DNA from: Asticcacaulis benevestitus DSM 16100 = ATCC BAA-896
GTDB taxonomy: Bacteria; Pseudomonadota; Alphaproteobacteria; Caulobacterales; Caulobacteraceae
NCBI RefSeq assembly: GCF_000376105.1
Contig: NZ_AQWM01000008.1
Coordinates: forward strand, 59,281 to 123,280
DNA length: 64,000 nucleotides
Reading direction: 5' to 3'
Position 1 is the first letter of the stretch, and each line of letters begins with the position of its first letter. Positions 27,282-35,944 of this stretch are shown here, piece by piece. The notes beneath the pieces were generated by a model. It saw only the letters and a program-made list of their open reading frames with translations. It made no database searches and was not told the origin of the DNA. The position numbers and the translations under genes are program-made.

Positions 27282-28664
27282 ATGACGCCAGCCTCTGATA
27301 AAGACGCTCTGCACGCCTACGAACCGGTACGTCTTGGGGAAACCATAAGCTATGGCCTCGGCGATGTTGGGTTCAACATGTACTGGGCACCGGTCTCAGC
27401 CTTCATTATGGTCTATCTCGGCGATGTCGTGGGGCTGAGCCTGACCAGCATTGCCACCCTACTGGTGACCATGCGCCTCGTCAGCGCCTTCGCTGACCCG
27501 GTGTTCGGCGCCATAGCCGACCGCACCCACACGGCTTATGGCCGCTATCGCCCTTGGTTTCTGTGGCTCTGCCTGCCGCTGGCCGCTGCCGGCATCCTGT
27601 TTTTCTCACTGGCCAATGCCCCGCATGACAGCAAGCTGTTTGCCGCCTATTTCGGCCTGATCCTGCTCAACCTGATCTATACCGGCGCCAACACCGCCTA
27701 CAATGCGCTGTCCGGCGTCATTACCCCCGATTCAACCCAGCGCGAACAGATTATGAGCCTGCGCTTTGGCGGCGCGTTCCTGAGCGCAGTCCTGATCACA
27801 TGGGCCACGCCCAGACTGGTCACCTGGGCCGGTCGTGGCAACGACGCGCTTGGCTGGCAGTTCGTCATGACCATTTACGGCGTCATCGTGGTCGGCATAC
27901 TGATCAACCTGTTCCTGCACACCCAAGAGCGTTTTGCCCTGACCTCACGGCCCAATCCCAACCCACTGCGCGATGTGCGTGACCTGTTCCTCAACCGCCC
28001 GTGGGTCATTCTGTTCTTGCTCGCCGGGGTCGTCATGGTCGCCTCGATGCTGCACACCTCTGTCGCCCCCTTTTACATGAGATCCTATGCCGGCAGACCT
28101 GACCTGGTCATCAATATCGTCATGACCTTCACGCTTGGCCTGGCAGCAGGCTCCGCCGTCAGTTCGCTGTTGGCACGCGTCCTCTCGCGCCAGAGATGGA
28201 TTTCGATCATGCTTGTGGTCGCCGGCCTCGCCTGTCTCGGCTTCTATTTTTGCCAGCCTGGCCAGATCATTCTGATGTTCGTGCTGCAAGCCATGAGCGG
28301 TGTGGCCTTTGGCACCATCGCCACCCTCACCTTCGCCATGTATGCCGATACGGCGGATTACAACGCCTGGAAAACCGGCTACCGCGCCACCGCCATGACC
28401 TATTCGATGATCATGCTGTCGAAGAAGGTCGGCGCCGCCATCGCCGCCGCCATCATCGGCTGGGCGCTGGTCGACTACGCCGGCAACAAGGCGCCAACAC
28501 CCTTCTTGCTCGACAATATCCGCCTTCTGACCGGGCTGGCGCCGGCCATCATGGCCTTCGCCGGCCTCGGTATCATCGCGCTTTACGATCTGTCACCCGA
28601 GCGGGTGATCAAGCTACAGGCGCAACTGCTGGGCGGTATCCGCGACAAGGCCCAAAATCACTAG
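27282..28664 (+). CDS. GPH-family (MelB-like) sugar:cation symporter
   Basis: 460 residues with about twelve membrane helices. The N-terminal ETISYGLGDVGFNMYW and the loop DPVFGAIADRTHTAYGRYRPW (listed by its key part ADRTHTAYGRYRPW) are the GPH signatures; MYADTADYNAWKTGYRATAM marks the second half. Members import glycosides, pentosides or hexuronides with Na+ or H+. It probably moves the sugar that the TonB receptor brings into the periplasm. It is convergent with the sigma-54 activator gene, nine bases apart. Confidence 0.9.
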   Translation: MTPASDKDALHAYEPVRLGETISYGLGDVGFNMYWAPVSAFIMVYLGDVVGLSLTSIATLLVTMRLVSAFADPVFGAIADRTHTAYGRYRPWFLWLCLPLAAAGILFFSLANAPHDSKLFAAYFGLILLNLIYTGANTAYNALSGVITPDSTQREQIMSLRFGGAFLSAVLITWATPRLVTWAGRGNDALGWQFVMTIYGVIVVGILINLFLHTQERFALTSRPNPNPLRDVRDLFLNRPWVILFLLAGVVMVASMLHTSVAPFYMRSYAGRPDLVINIVMTFTLGLAAGSAVSSLLARVLSRQRWISIMLVVAGLACLGFYFCQPGQIILMFVLQAMSGVAFGTIATLTFAMYADTADYNAWKTGYRATAMTYSMIMLSKKVGAAIAAAIIGWALVDYAGNKAPTPFLLDNIRLLTGLAPAIMAFAGLGIIALYDLSPERVIKLQAQLLGGIRDKAQNH

Positions 28665-28673
28665 CCAGGCCGA

Positions 28674-30140
28674 TTAGCCCGCTTCCTTGACCAGCCCCTC
28701 AAGGCCGCAATCGCGCACCTTGCGATACAGAGTCGAACGCCCGATACCGAGACGACGCGCCACTTCCGACATGTGGCCGGCATAGACACCTATCGCGTGT
28801 TCGATCAGGTCGCGCTCGATATCCTCAAGCTTGCGAAGATGCCCGGCGTCATCAAGGATACGCACCGGCGCGTCATGCAGGGCCTCGTGATGCTCTTCAG
28901 TAAGGCTGGCAGCGGCCTGACCGAGGGCCACGACCTGACCTTCGGCCGGCGCCATCATTGGCGCAACCTGGCCGCTGATCGCCGGAAAATCAAAGGCCTG
29001 CAGGTACGGGCTGTCGCTCAACACGATGGCGCGATAGACGGTGTTCTCCAACTGGCGGACATTCCCCGGCCAGTCATAAGCGCACAACATCTGCATGGCC
29101 TCACTGGAAACACCGGTGACGCGCTTGCCTTCTTCAATGTTGAAGCGGCGCACGAAGTGATCGATCAGGGCCGGGATATCGTCACGGCGTTCACGCAAGG
29201 ATGGCGCTTCGATCGGGAAGACATTGAGGCGATAGAACAGATCTTCGCGGAAGGCGCCGGCCTTGACCTGATCACCGAGATTACGGTTGGTCGCCGAAAT
29301 GATGCGGACATCAACCTTGATCGGACGCTTGGAGCCGACCGGATCAATCTCGCCTTCCTGAAGTGCGCGCAGCAGCTTCACCTGCATGTCGAGCGGCAGT
29401 TCGCCTACCTCATCGAGGAACAGGGTGCCGCCGTGGGCTTCCTGGAACTTGCCAAGGTGCTTGTCGGAGGCGCCGGTGAAAGAGCCCTTTTCGTGACCGA
29501 ACAGGATGGATTCAACGAGGTTTTCCGGCAGGGCTCCGCAGTTAACCGCCACGAAAGGCTTGCCGGCGCGCTCGGATGAACCCTGAATGGCGCGGGCGAT
29601 CAGTTCCTTACCGACACCGCTTTCACCGAGGATCAGCACGGGGATCGAGGACTTGGCGGCGCGTTCGCCTAAGCGGCGCACCAGAGCCATCGGGCCCGAT
29701 GTGCCGATCAGGTCATCGAAACCAATGCGGTTGCCGGTGTGCTTCTTCAGGCGTGCCACCTCGGCCACCATATCCCCCATCTGCAGGGCATTGCGTACTG
29801 AAACGAGAATACGCTCAGGCGAGGCCGGCTTGATGAAGAAGTCCTGCGCCCCGGCCTGCATGGCCTTGACCACAGTATCGATGCCGCCTGAAGCGGTCAG
29901 CACCACCACCGGCGTGCGGATGCCGACGGCGCGAATTTCCTTCAAGGTATCAATGCCGGACTGGCCTGGCATGACGAGATCAAGAATGACAGCGTCGATG
30001 CCCGAATTCTGCGACAGGCGTTCAACCGCCTGACTGCCATTTTCAGCGTGCATGACCGAGAAACCCTCGCGCTCCAGCACGGCCTGTATCAGGCGGCGTT
30101 GCGTCGGGTCGTCATCACAGATCAGGATCGTTTTCGCCAT
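28674..30140 (-). CDS. tacA: Sigma-54-dependent response regulator, TacA/NtrC-like
   Basis: 488 residues. The receiver domain (1-120) has acidic residues 9-11 in CDDDPTQ, phospho-acceptor Asp54 in VILDLVMPG and a Lys in FFIKPAS. The AAA+ domain has Walker A GESGVGKE, the sigma-54 contact loop GSFTGA (usual GAFTGA) and Walker B GGTLFLDEVGEL. A Fis-type helix-turn-helix, VARRLGIGRSTLYRKV, ends the protein. The N-terminus and length agree with Caulobacter TacA, which drives stalk genes, so I use that symbol provisionally; another NtrC-family member is possible. The ATG at 30140 is preferred to a TTG six bases earlier. Confidence 0.75.
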   Translation of the reverse strand: MAKTILICDDDPTQRRLIQAVLEREGFSVMHAENGSQAVERLSQNSGIDAVILDLVMPGQSGIDTLKEIRAVGIRTPVVVLTASGGIDTVVKAMQAGAQDFFIKPASPERILVSVRNALQMGDMVAEVARLKKHTGNRIGFDDLIGTSGPMALVRRLGERAAKSSIPVLILGESGVGKELIARAIQGSSERAGKPFVAVNCGALPENLVESILFGHEKGSFTGASDKHLGKFQEAHGGTLFLDEVGELPLDMQVKLLRALQEGEIDPVGSKRPIKVDVRIISATNRNLGDQVKAGAFREDLFYRLNVFPIEAPSLRERRDDIPALIDHFVRRFNIEEGKRVTGVSSEAMQMLCAYDWPGNVRQLENTVYRAIVLSDSPYLQAFDFPAISGQVAPMMAPAEGQVVALGQAAASLTEEHHEALHDAPVRILDDAGHLRKLEDIERDLIEHAIGVYAGHMSEVARRLGIGRSTLYRKVRDCGLEGLVKEAG

Positions 30141-30339
30141 TATCAATATCCACCATCGTCTGATTTCGCCGTCACCGGTGTCCGGATTTCGGCTTATTTT
30201 GAGACAAACCTAAGGGATCTGCGTGAAAATCAGGTGTAGAGCTATAGTTAATGTCCCGTTTTTGTACGCTCTCCCCAAACAGGCGATCAGCATGAAGTGA
30301 AGGGAAGGCGCATAAACCCTCTCGATTTTCGTTGACTTT

Positions 30340-32160
30340 ATGGCTATGTCCGCAGGCATGAACACACATGTCCCCTCCCTCGATTCCGCCACCCAATTGC
30401 CCGTTTGGGATCTCACCGATCTGTACAGCGGCCCCGAAGATTCCAAAATCGCTGAGGATTTCGCGCGCGGCGAGGGCCACGTCAAGGAACTGGCTAAACT
30501 TCAAGGCCAGTTCGTGGCGGCGCGTGGCAATGCGGAGCGCCTCGGCCTGCTGATCGATCAGGCCGGAAGCCTCTACGAAAAGGCGATGGATGACATGGGC
30601 GGCGCATTGGCCTATGCCACGCTGGCATCAACCATTGACCGCGAGAACGCCCGCATCGCCAAGATGCAGTCCGACCTCGGCACCCAGGCTGCGATGATCT
30701 CGGCCGATAGTCTTTTCCTCTCGCTCGAACTGAACCAGCTCGAAGACTGGGAAATCGAGAACGCCCTCAAGATGGTCACGAAGGCGCAAAAATGGCGGCC
30801 CTGGCTGCGCCGTATCCGCGCCAGCCGTCCGCACGAACTGACGCCCGACCTGGAACGCCTGATGCTGGAGCGTATGCCGGCGGTCGGCCAATGGTCGCGC
30901 CTGTTCGACGAGACCCTGACCCGGATGCGCGTCAGGATCGGTAAAGACTCCCTGACGCTCAACGAGGCGCTGAACCGCCTCTCCGCCCCGCAAGCGAACG
31001 TTCGTAAGGCGGCGGCAGTTGGGCTATCGGCCGCGCTCAGGGACAATGCGCCCGTGCTGGCCCTGACGCTCAACACCCTGGCCTTTGAAAAGCAGGTCGA
31101 GGATCGCTGGCGCAAGTATGAAGATCCGGCAGCGTCGCGCCACCTCGCCAACGAGGTCGATAAGGATGCCGTTGACGCCATGGCCGAGGCCGTCGGGGAA
31201 TCCTATGCCAACCTGTCGCACCGCTATTACAAGATCAAGGCGAAGATCCTTGGCAAGAAGCAGCTCGATTTCTGGGACCGCAACGCGCCTCTGACCCAGG
31301 ATGTGCAGAAAAACTATAGCTGGGCTGACGCCAAAAAGATCGTGCTCGACAGCTTCGCCAAGATGGGACCGGAATTCGCCGAACGCGCCCAGCGCTTCTT
31401 CGATCAACCGTGGATCGACGCCGCGCCGCGCGCCGGCAAGTCCTCCGGCGCCTATGCTCACCCGGTGACGGCCAACCGCCATCCCTATGTCATGCTGAAC
31501 TTCACCGGCGACCGCCGCGAAGTACTGACCCTGGCGCACGAACTCGGCCATGCCGTCCACCAGACTCTGTGCCAGCCGCTCGGCTCGATCCTGGCCGACA
31601 CACCGCTGACGCTCGCAGAAACCGCCTCCATCTTCGCCGAAGGGCTGGTGTTTGAGCATCTCGTCGCCACCGCCTCGCTGGAAGAGAAGAAGGCCCTACT
31701 GGCCGGCAAGATAGAGGATGGCCTAAACTCCGTCATCCGCCAGATCGCCTTCCACCGCTTCGAGGAAAAGTTCCACGCTGCCCGCTTGGAAGGCGAGGTC
31801 GCGCTCGATCAGATCAACGCCCTGTGGCTTGAGGTTATGGGCGAAAGCTTAGGACCGGCAATCAAGCTCAATGACGGCTATGAAGTCTACTGGGCCTATG
31901 TCAGCCACTTCGTCCACTCGCCGTTCTACGTTTACGCCTATGCCTTTGGCGACCTGCTCGTCTCGGCCCTGATGGAAAAACGCCGGGAAAATCCGGAAGC
32001 CTTCACCCCGCTCTACCGCGAACTACTGGCCGGCGGCGGCACGAAAACCTATGTTGAAGCTCTGGCGCCCTTCGGCATGAACCCGCGCGACAAGGCGTTC
32101 TGGAAGATGGGCTGCGCCCGCTTAGAGGGTTTGATCGAAGCCTTCGAGGCTCTGGTTTAA
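30340..32160 (+). CDS. M3-family oligoendopeptidase (PepF-like)
   Basis: 606 residues. The zinc motif HELGH (400-404) in LTLAHELGHAVHQ and the downstream Glu in ETASIFAEGLVFEHL are the M3 metal ligands. The N-terminal 200 residues match the helical oligoendopeptidase-F domain. It degrades oligopeptides in the cytoplasm; no signal peptide is seen. ATG codons at 30340, 30346 and 30358 are all possible and none has a strong ribosome site. It is divergent from the sigma-54 activator over 199 bases. Confidence 0.9.
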   Translation: MAMSAGMNTHVPSLDSATQLPVWDLTDLYSGPEDSKIAEDFARGEGHVKELAKLQGQFVAARGNAERLGLLIDQAGSLYEKAMDDMGGALAYATLASTIDRENARIAKMQSDLGTQAAMISADSLFLSLELNQLEDWEIENALKMVTKAQKWRPWLRRIRASRPHELTPDLERLMLERMPAVGQWSRLFDETLTRMRVRIGKDSLTLNEALNRLSAPQANVRKAAAVGLSAALRDNAPVLALTLNTLAFEKQVEDRWRKYEDPAASRHLANEVDKDAVDAMAEAVGESYANLSHRYYKIKAKILGKKQLDFWDRNAPLTQDVQKNYSWADAKKIVLDSFAKMGPEFAERAQRFFDQPWIDAAPRAGKSSGAYAHPVTANRHPYVMLNFTGDRREVLTLAHELGHAVHQTLCQPLGSILADTPLTLAETASIFAEGLVFEHLVATASLEEKKALLAGKIEDGLNSVIRQIAFHRFEEKFHAARLEGEVALDQINALWLEVMGESLGPAIKLNDGYEVYWAYVSHFVHSPFYVYAYAFGDLLVSALMEKRRENPEAFTPLYRELLAGGGTKTYVEALAPFGMNPRDKAFWKMGCARLEGLIEAFEALV

Positions 32161-32219
32161 GCGCTTGCACGGATGACAGTTTCATGATCGTCTCAAAGTT
32201 TACCACCTTGGGGATGATC

Positions 32220-33515
32220 ATGAAACACCGTCTGCTTTTGACCGCCGCGCTGTCTTTTCTCGCCACCGGCGCCACGGCAAAAACCGTCGCCATCACCGCG
32301 GATAAACTGATCGAGGTCGAAACCGGCAAGGTGATAGCCAGGCCGGTCGTGATCATCACCAATGGCCGCATCACGGCTGAGGGCGTGCAAGGGGCGATCA
32401 CCATCCCGGCCGATGCCGAAAAGATCGACCTCCCCGGCGTCACCCTCCTGCCGGGTCTGATCGACATGCACGTCCATCTCGACTCGGCGCCGGAATACAG
32501 CGGCTATAATTTCCTGCAGATGTCGGATCGTTTCTGGATGACCGTCGGCGTTGCCAACGCCAAAAAGACGCTTGATGCCGGCTTCACCACTGTGCGCAAT
32601 GTCGGTTCGGAATTCTTCAACGATGTGGGCTTACGCGAAGGCATCGATAACGGCTATATCTCTGGTCCGCGCCTGATCACCGCCACCTACGCCATTGGTG
32701 CCACCGGCGGCCACTGCGATGAAACCTATTTCCCGCAATCAATGGATCAGAAATCACCCTATAATGTCGATAGTCCCGAAGAAGGGGTGAAGGTCGTCCG
32801 CACGCTCAAGAAATATGGCGCCACCGTCATCAAGGTCTGCGCCACCGGCGGCGTCTTCTCGCGCGGCGATACGCCCGGCGCCCAGCAACTGGCCTTGCCC
32901 GAACTGAAAGCCATCGTCGATGAGGCACATATGGACGGCCTGAAGGTCGCCGTCCATGCCCACGGCGCATCGGGCATTTCCGATTCGATCCGTGCCGGCG
33001 TTGACACCATCGAGCACGCGAGCCTGGTCGATGATGAAGGCATCAAGCTGGCCGTCCAGCACGGCACTTATTTCTCGATGGATATCTACAACACCGACTA
33101 CACCCAGTCCGAAGGCGCGAAAAACGGCGTCCTGCCGGAAAATCTCAAGAAGGACGCCGATATCGGCGAAATCCAGCGTGAGAACTTCCGCAAGTCGCTC
33201 AAGGCCGGCGTAAAGATGATCTACGGCACAGACGCTGGCATCTATCCGCATGGTGACAATGCCCGACAATTCGCCGTCATGGTGCGTTACGGCGCCACGC
33301 CCTTGCAGGCGATTCAGGCGGCCACGGTCAATGCCGGTATAGCGCTTGGCTGGCAGTCCGATGTCGGCAGCCTCAAGGTGGGTCACTACGGCGATATCAT
33401 CGGTGTCACCAGCGATCCGCTGGCCGATGTCACCGCGCTGGAACATCCGGCCTTCGTCATGAAAGGCGGCGAGGTGTACCGGAGCGGTGGCAAGGTGGTT
33501 GATCCGACCCAGTAA
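32220..33515 (+). CDS. Exported metal-dependent amidohydrolase (Xaa-Pro/imidazolonepropionase-like)
   Basis: 431 residues. A signal peptide MKHRLLLTAALSFLATGATA is followed by an amidohydrolase barrel: HVH (His84, His86), a Lys in VIKVCATGG likely to be carboxylated, His in VAVHAHG and IEHAS, and Asp in YGTDAGIYPHG. This matches periplasmic prolidase-like members that cleave Xaa-Pro or Xaa-Arg/Lys dipeptides. The ATG at 32220 is chosen for its GGGGA site and signal peptide. It follows the M3 peptidase by 59 bases, and the two would act together in peptide breakdown. Confidence 0.88.
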   Translation: MKHRLLLTAALSFLATGATAKTVAITADKLIEVETGKVIARPVVIITNGRITAEGVQGAITIPADAEKIDLPGVTLLPGLIDMHVHLDSAPEYSGYNFLQMSDRFWMTVGVANAKKTLDAGFTTVRNVGSEFFNDVGLREGIDNGYISGPRLITATYAIGATGGHCDETYFPQSMDQKSPYNVDSPEEGVKVVRTLKKYGATVIKVCATGGVFSRGDTPGAQQLALPELKAIVDEAHMDGLKVAVHAHGASGISDSIRAGVDTIEHASLVDDEGIKLAVQHGTYFSMDIYNTDYTQSEGAKNGVLPENLKKDADIGEIQRENFRKSLKAGVKMIYGTDAGIYPHGDNARQFAVMVRYGATPLQAIQAATVNAGIALGWQSDVGSLKVGHYGDIIGVTSDPLADVTALEHPAFVMKGGEVYRSGGKVVDPTQ

Positions 33516-33624
33516 GCACGACACAGCACCGCCCTATTGACCAAATCAGCAGGCTTTTGTAAGGATCGGTCAAAGATATCTGTTCACAGGGCAGATGCAC
33601 CCGCCCCTATAAGGAATAAGTTCC

Positions 33625-33876
33625 ATGGCCGATCCTCACGATCATTCGACCGACGATTATGTACGTGGCGAGATGGATGTCCATGAGCACCAGCATTCCT
33701 TCGAACTGTTCGTCAACATGACCAAGTGGGGCAGTCTCGTGATTTCGGTCGGACTCGTTTTCCTTATCGTGCTGACCAGCACCAAGCTGGGTTTTATCAC
33801 CGCCGTGGTGTCGAGCGTGGTGGTCGCCGGTCTCGGCTGGGTCATGCTGAAAAAGAAGCCTGACACGGGCCACTAA
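33625..33876 (+). CDS. Cytochrome c oxidase subunit IV, aa3-type (bacterial small form)
   Basis: 83 residues. A His/Asp-rich N-terminus (DHSTDDYVRGEMDVHEHQHSF, key part MDVHEHQ) precedes FxxFVNMTKWGSLVISVGLVFLIV, then a second hydrophobic stretch. This is the short alphaproteobacterial subunit IV (COX4_pro_2) that packs against the aa3 oxidase core. It stands alone here, away from ctaC/D/E, as is common for this gene. AAGGAATAAG provides the ribosome site. Confidence 0.88.
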   Translation: MADPHDHSTDDYVRGEMDVHEHQHSFELFVNMTKWGSLVISVGLVFLIVLTSTKLGFITAVVSSVVVAGLGWVMLKKKPDTGH

Positions 33877-33926
33877 GCGCGCTGGCGTTATCTGACGCCG
33901 TAAAAAGCCGACATATCCTGCACACA

Positions 33927-33962
33927 AGGCCTCGCCCGCTTTTCCGCGTGGGTGAGGCTTTG
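33927..33962 (+). terminator. Probable terminator after the oxidase subunit IV gene
   Basis: GCCTCGCCC (33929-33937) pairs with GGGTGAGGC (33950-33958), including one G-T pair, followed by TTTGG. The loop is twelve bases. The T-run is short, so the call is moderate. Confidence 0.5.
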
Positions 33963-34105
33963 GCGTGCGTGTGATCACGCGGAGCGTAACAAGGCTTTGA
34001 CTTGACCTTCATTTCCCCATAACAAACATCTTAACAAACAAGCGACTCCGGTCGTTGCAGGTGCATCAAAATGATAGTGATGCCGTCGAGAAAGAGGAAA
34101 CCATC

Positions 34106-35242
34106 GTGGGCTTAACCCTCGCCGTTACCAAGGAACAGATCGCGGGCGAGACCCGCGTCGCCGCCACGCCTGACACCGTCAAGAAATGGACTGCCGCGGG
34201 CTTAACTGTGAAAGTCCAGACTGGCGCAGGCCTTGGCGCTTCGATCACCGACGAGGCTTATACGGCCGCCGGCGCCACGATCGCCAAGACCGTGAAGGAT
34301 ACCCTTAAGGACGCCGATATCGTGCTCAAGGTGCGCGGCCCCGCCAAGGATGAGATCGCAGCGCTGAAAGCCGGCGCCATCGTCATCGCCATGCTCGATG
34401 CTTACCGCGAGAAAGAGACGCTGAACGCGCTCGCCTCGGCCGGCGCCTCCGCTTACGCCATGGAGTTCGTGCCGCGCATCACCCGCGCGCAGGTCATGGA
34501 CGTGCTGTCGTCGCAGGCCAATCTCGCCGGCTATCGCGCCGTCATCGAAGCCGCCAATGCCTATGGCAAGGCCTTCCCGATGATGATGACCGCCGCCGGC
34601 ACGGTGGCGCCCGCCAAGGCCTTTATCATGGGTGTCGGCGTCGCCGGCCTCCAAGCCATCGCCACCGCGCGTCGCCTGGGCGCTGTGGTCACCGCCACCG
34701 ATGTGCGTCCGGCCACCAAGGAGCAGGTGGAAAGCTTAGGCGCCAAGTTCCTGGCGGTCGAGGACGATGAGTTCAAGAACGCCCAGACCGCCGGCGGCTA
34801 CGCCAAGGAAATGTCGGCGGAATACAAGGCCAAGCAAGCGGCCCTGACCTCATCGCACATCGCCAAACAAGACATCGTCATCACCACGGCACTTATTCCT
34901 GGCCGCGCCGCGCCGATCCTCGTCACCAAGGAGCAGGTCGCCAGTATGAAGCCCGGCTCGGTCCTGATCGATCTGGCTGCCCCCCAGGGCGGCAATGTCG
35001 AGGGCTGCGTCGCCGATCAGATCGTGGACGTCAATGGCGTCAAGATCATAGGCCTGTCGAACATCACCGCCAGCATCGCCACCGATGCCTCGGCGCTCTA
35101 TGCCAAGAACCTGCAAGCCTTTGTCGGCCTGCTTATCAGCAAAGACGGCGCGCTGGCCCCTGATACCGAGGATGAAATCCTCAAGGCCGCGCTCGTCACC
35201 CATGGCGGCGCCATTGTGCACCCCAATCTGAAAGACGCCTGA
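34106..35242 (+). CDS. pntAA: NAD(P) transhydrogenase subunit alpha part 1 (PntAA)
   Basis: 378 residues from GTG. AAAGAGGAAA ends five bases before that GTG and homologues begin MxLTLAVTKEQ. An earlier in-frame start at 34055 would add 17 poorly conserved residues. The soluble NAD(H)-binding domain I has ETRVAATPDTVKKW near the start, the dinucleotide fold GVGVAGLQAIATARRLGAVV (about 163-182) and IPGRAAPILVTKE. It takes part in proton-driven hydride transfer from NADH to NADP+. Its TGA overlaps the ATG of the next gene by one base. Confidence 0.92.
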   Translation: MGLTLAVTKEQIAGETRVAATPDTVKKWTAAGLTVKVQTGAGLGASITDEAYTAAGATIAKTVKDTLKDADIVLKVRGPAKDEIAALKAGAIVIAMLDAYREKETLNALASAGASAYAMEFVPRITRAQVMDVLSSQANLAGYRAVIEAANAYGKAFPMMMTAAGTVAPAKAFIMGVGVAGLQAIATARRLGAVVTATDVRPATKEQVESLGAKFLAVEDDEFKNAQTAGGYAKEMSAEYKAKQAALTSSHIAKQDIVITTALIPGRAAPILVTKEQVASMKPGSVLIDLAAPQGGNVEGCVADQIVDVNGVKIIGLSNITASIATDASALYAKNLQAFVGLLISKDGALAPDTEDEILKAALVTHGGAIVHPNLKDA

Positions 35243-35631
35243 TGGCCCATATCGATTACGAACAAAAAGCCGCTGAATGGTACGAAGCGTGGAATTCGCG
35301 TGATGCGCAGAATATCTGCGATCTTTATGCCGACAATCTGGTGTTTATCTCGCCCTTCGTCGCCAAGCTCGGCCTGTCGGAGCGCGGCGTCCTGACCGAT
35401 ATTCAGGCCTTTTATTCCTATGTTTCCAGCACCTTGCCGCGCGTGCCTAACCTGAAATTTGAGCCGATCGCCAACTGCATCGGCGCGCAAGGCCACACGC
35501 TCGTCTATCGCAACCAGTCGAGCCACATCGTGGCGGAGACCTTTGAATATAACGATCAGGGCCTGATCCGTCTGGCCAATGTCGCCTTCTCGACCGCACC
35601 GATCAAGAGGAAAAACTATGGAAGCCGTTGA
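35242..35631 (+). CDS. NTF2-like (SnoaL-type) small protein inside the pnt operon
   Basis: 129 residues. EQKAAEWYEAWNSRDAQNICDLYADNLVFISP (key part WYEAWNSRD and LYADNLVFISP) is the opening of an NTF2-like fold, and VAETFEYNDQGLI matches its later strands. Such folds bind small ligands or act as enzymes; no catalytic set can be named here. Its ATG overlaps the pntAA stop and its own end overlaps the pntAB start by 14 bases, so it is translated within the transhydrogenase operon. The gene is not a standard member of that operon. Confidence 0.75.
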   Translation: MAHIDYEQKAAEWYEAWNSRDAQNICDLYADNLVFISPFVAKLGLSERGVLTDIQAFYSYVSSTLPRVPNLKFEPIANCIGAQGHTLVYRNQSSHIVAETFEYNDQGLIRLANVAFSTAPIKRKNYGSR

Positions 35632-35944
35632 TCCCACCATCTTCCGTCTGGCCATTTTCGTGCTGGCCATTTTCGTCGGCTACTACGTGGTGTGGAGCGT
35701 CACGCCGGCCCTGCATACACCGTTGATGGCGGTCACCAACGCTATTTCCTCGGTCATCATCGTCGGCGCCCTGATCGCTGCCGCCGCGCATGCGGAGGGT
35801 GCGGGTATAGGCGTCTGGATTTCCAAAGGCGCGGGCGGATTGGCCTCGGCGCTGGCGGCGGTCAATATCTTCGGCGGCTTTATGGTCACGCGCCGAATGC
35901 TGGCCATGTACAAGAAAAAAGAGAAGAAAGTGGAGGGCAAGTAA
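35618..35944 (+). CDS. pntAB: NAD(P) transhydrogenase subunit alpha part 2 (PntAB)
   Basis: 108 residues with three to four hydrophobic helices: FRLAIFVLAIFVGYYVVWSV, a Val/Ile-rich segment around 40-60, and VNIFGGFMVTRRMLAMYKKK at the end, which is a strong PntAB signature. It is the small membrane part of the proton channel. The ATG at 35618 follows AAGAGGAAAA. The start lies inside the end of the NTF2-like gene, and the pntB ATG follows its TAA directly. Confidence 0.92.
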   Translation: MEAVDPTIFRLAIFVLAIFVGYYVVWSVTPALHTPLMAVTNAISSVIIVGALIAAAAHAEGAGIGVWISKGAGGLASALAAVNIFGGFMVTRRMLAMYKKKEKKVEGK

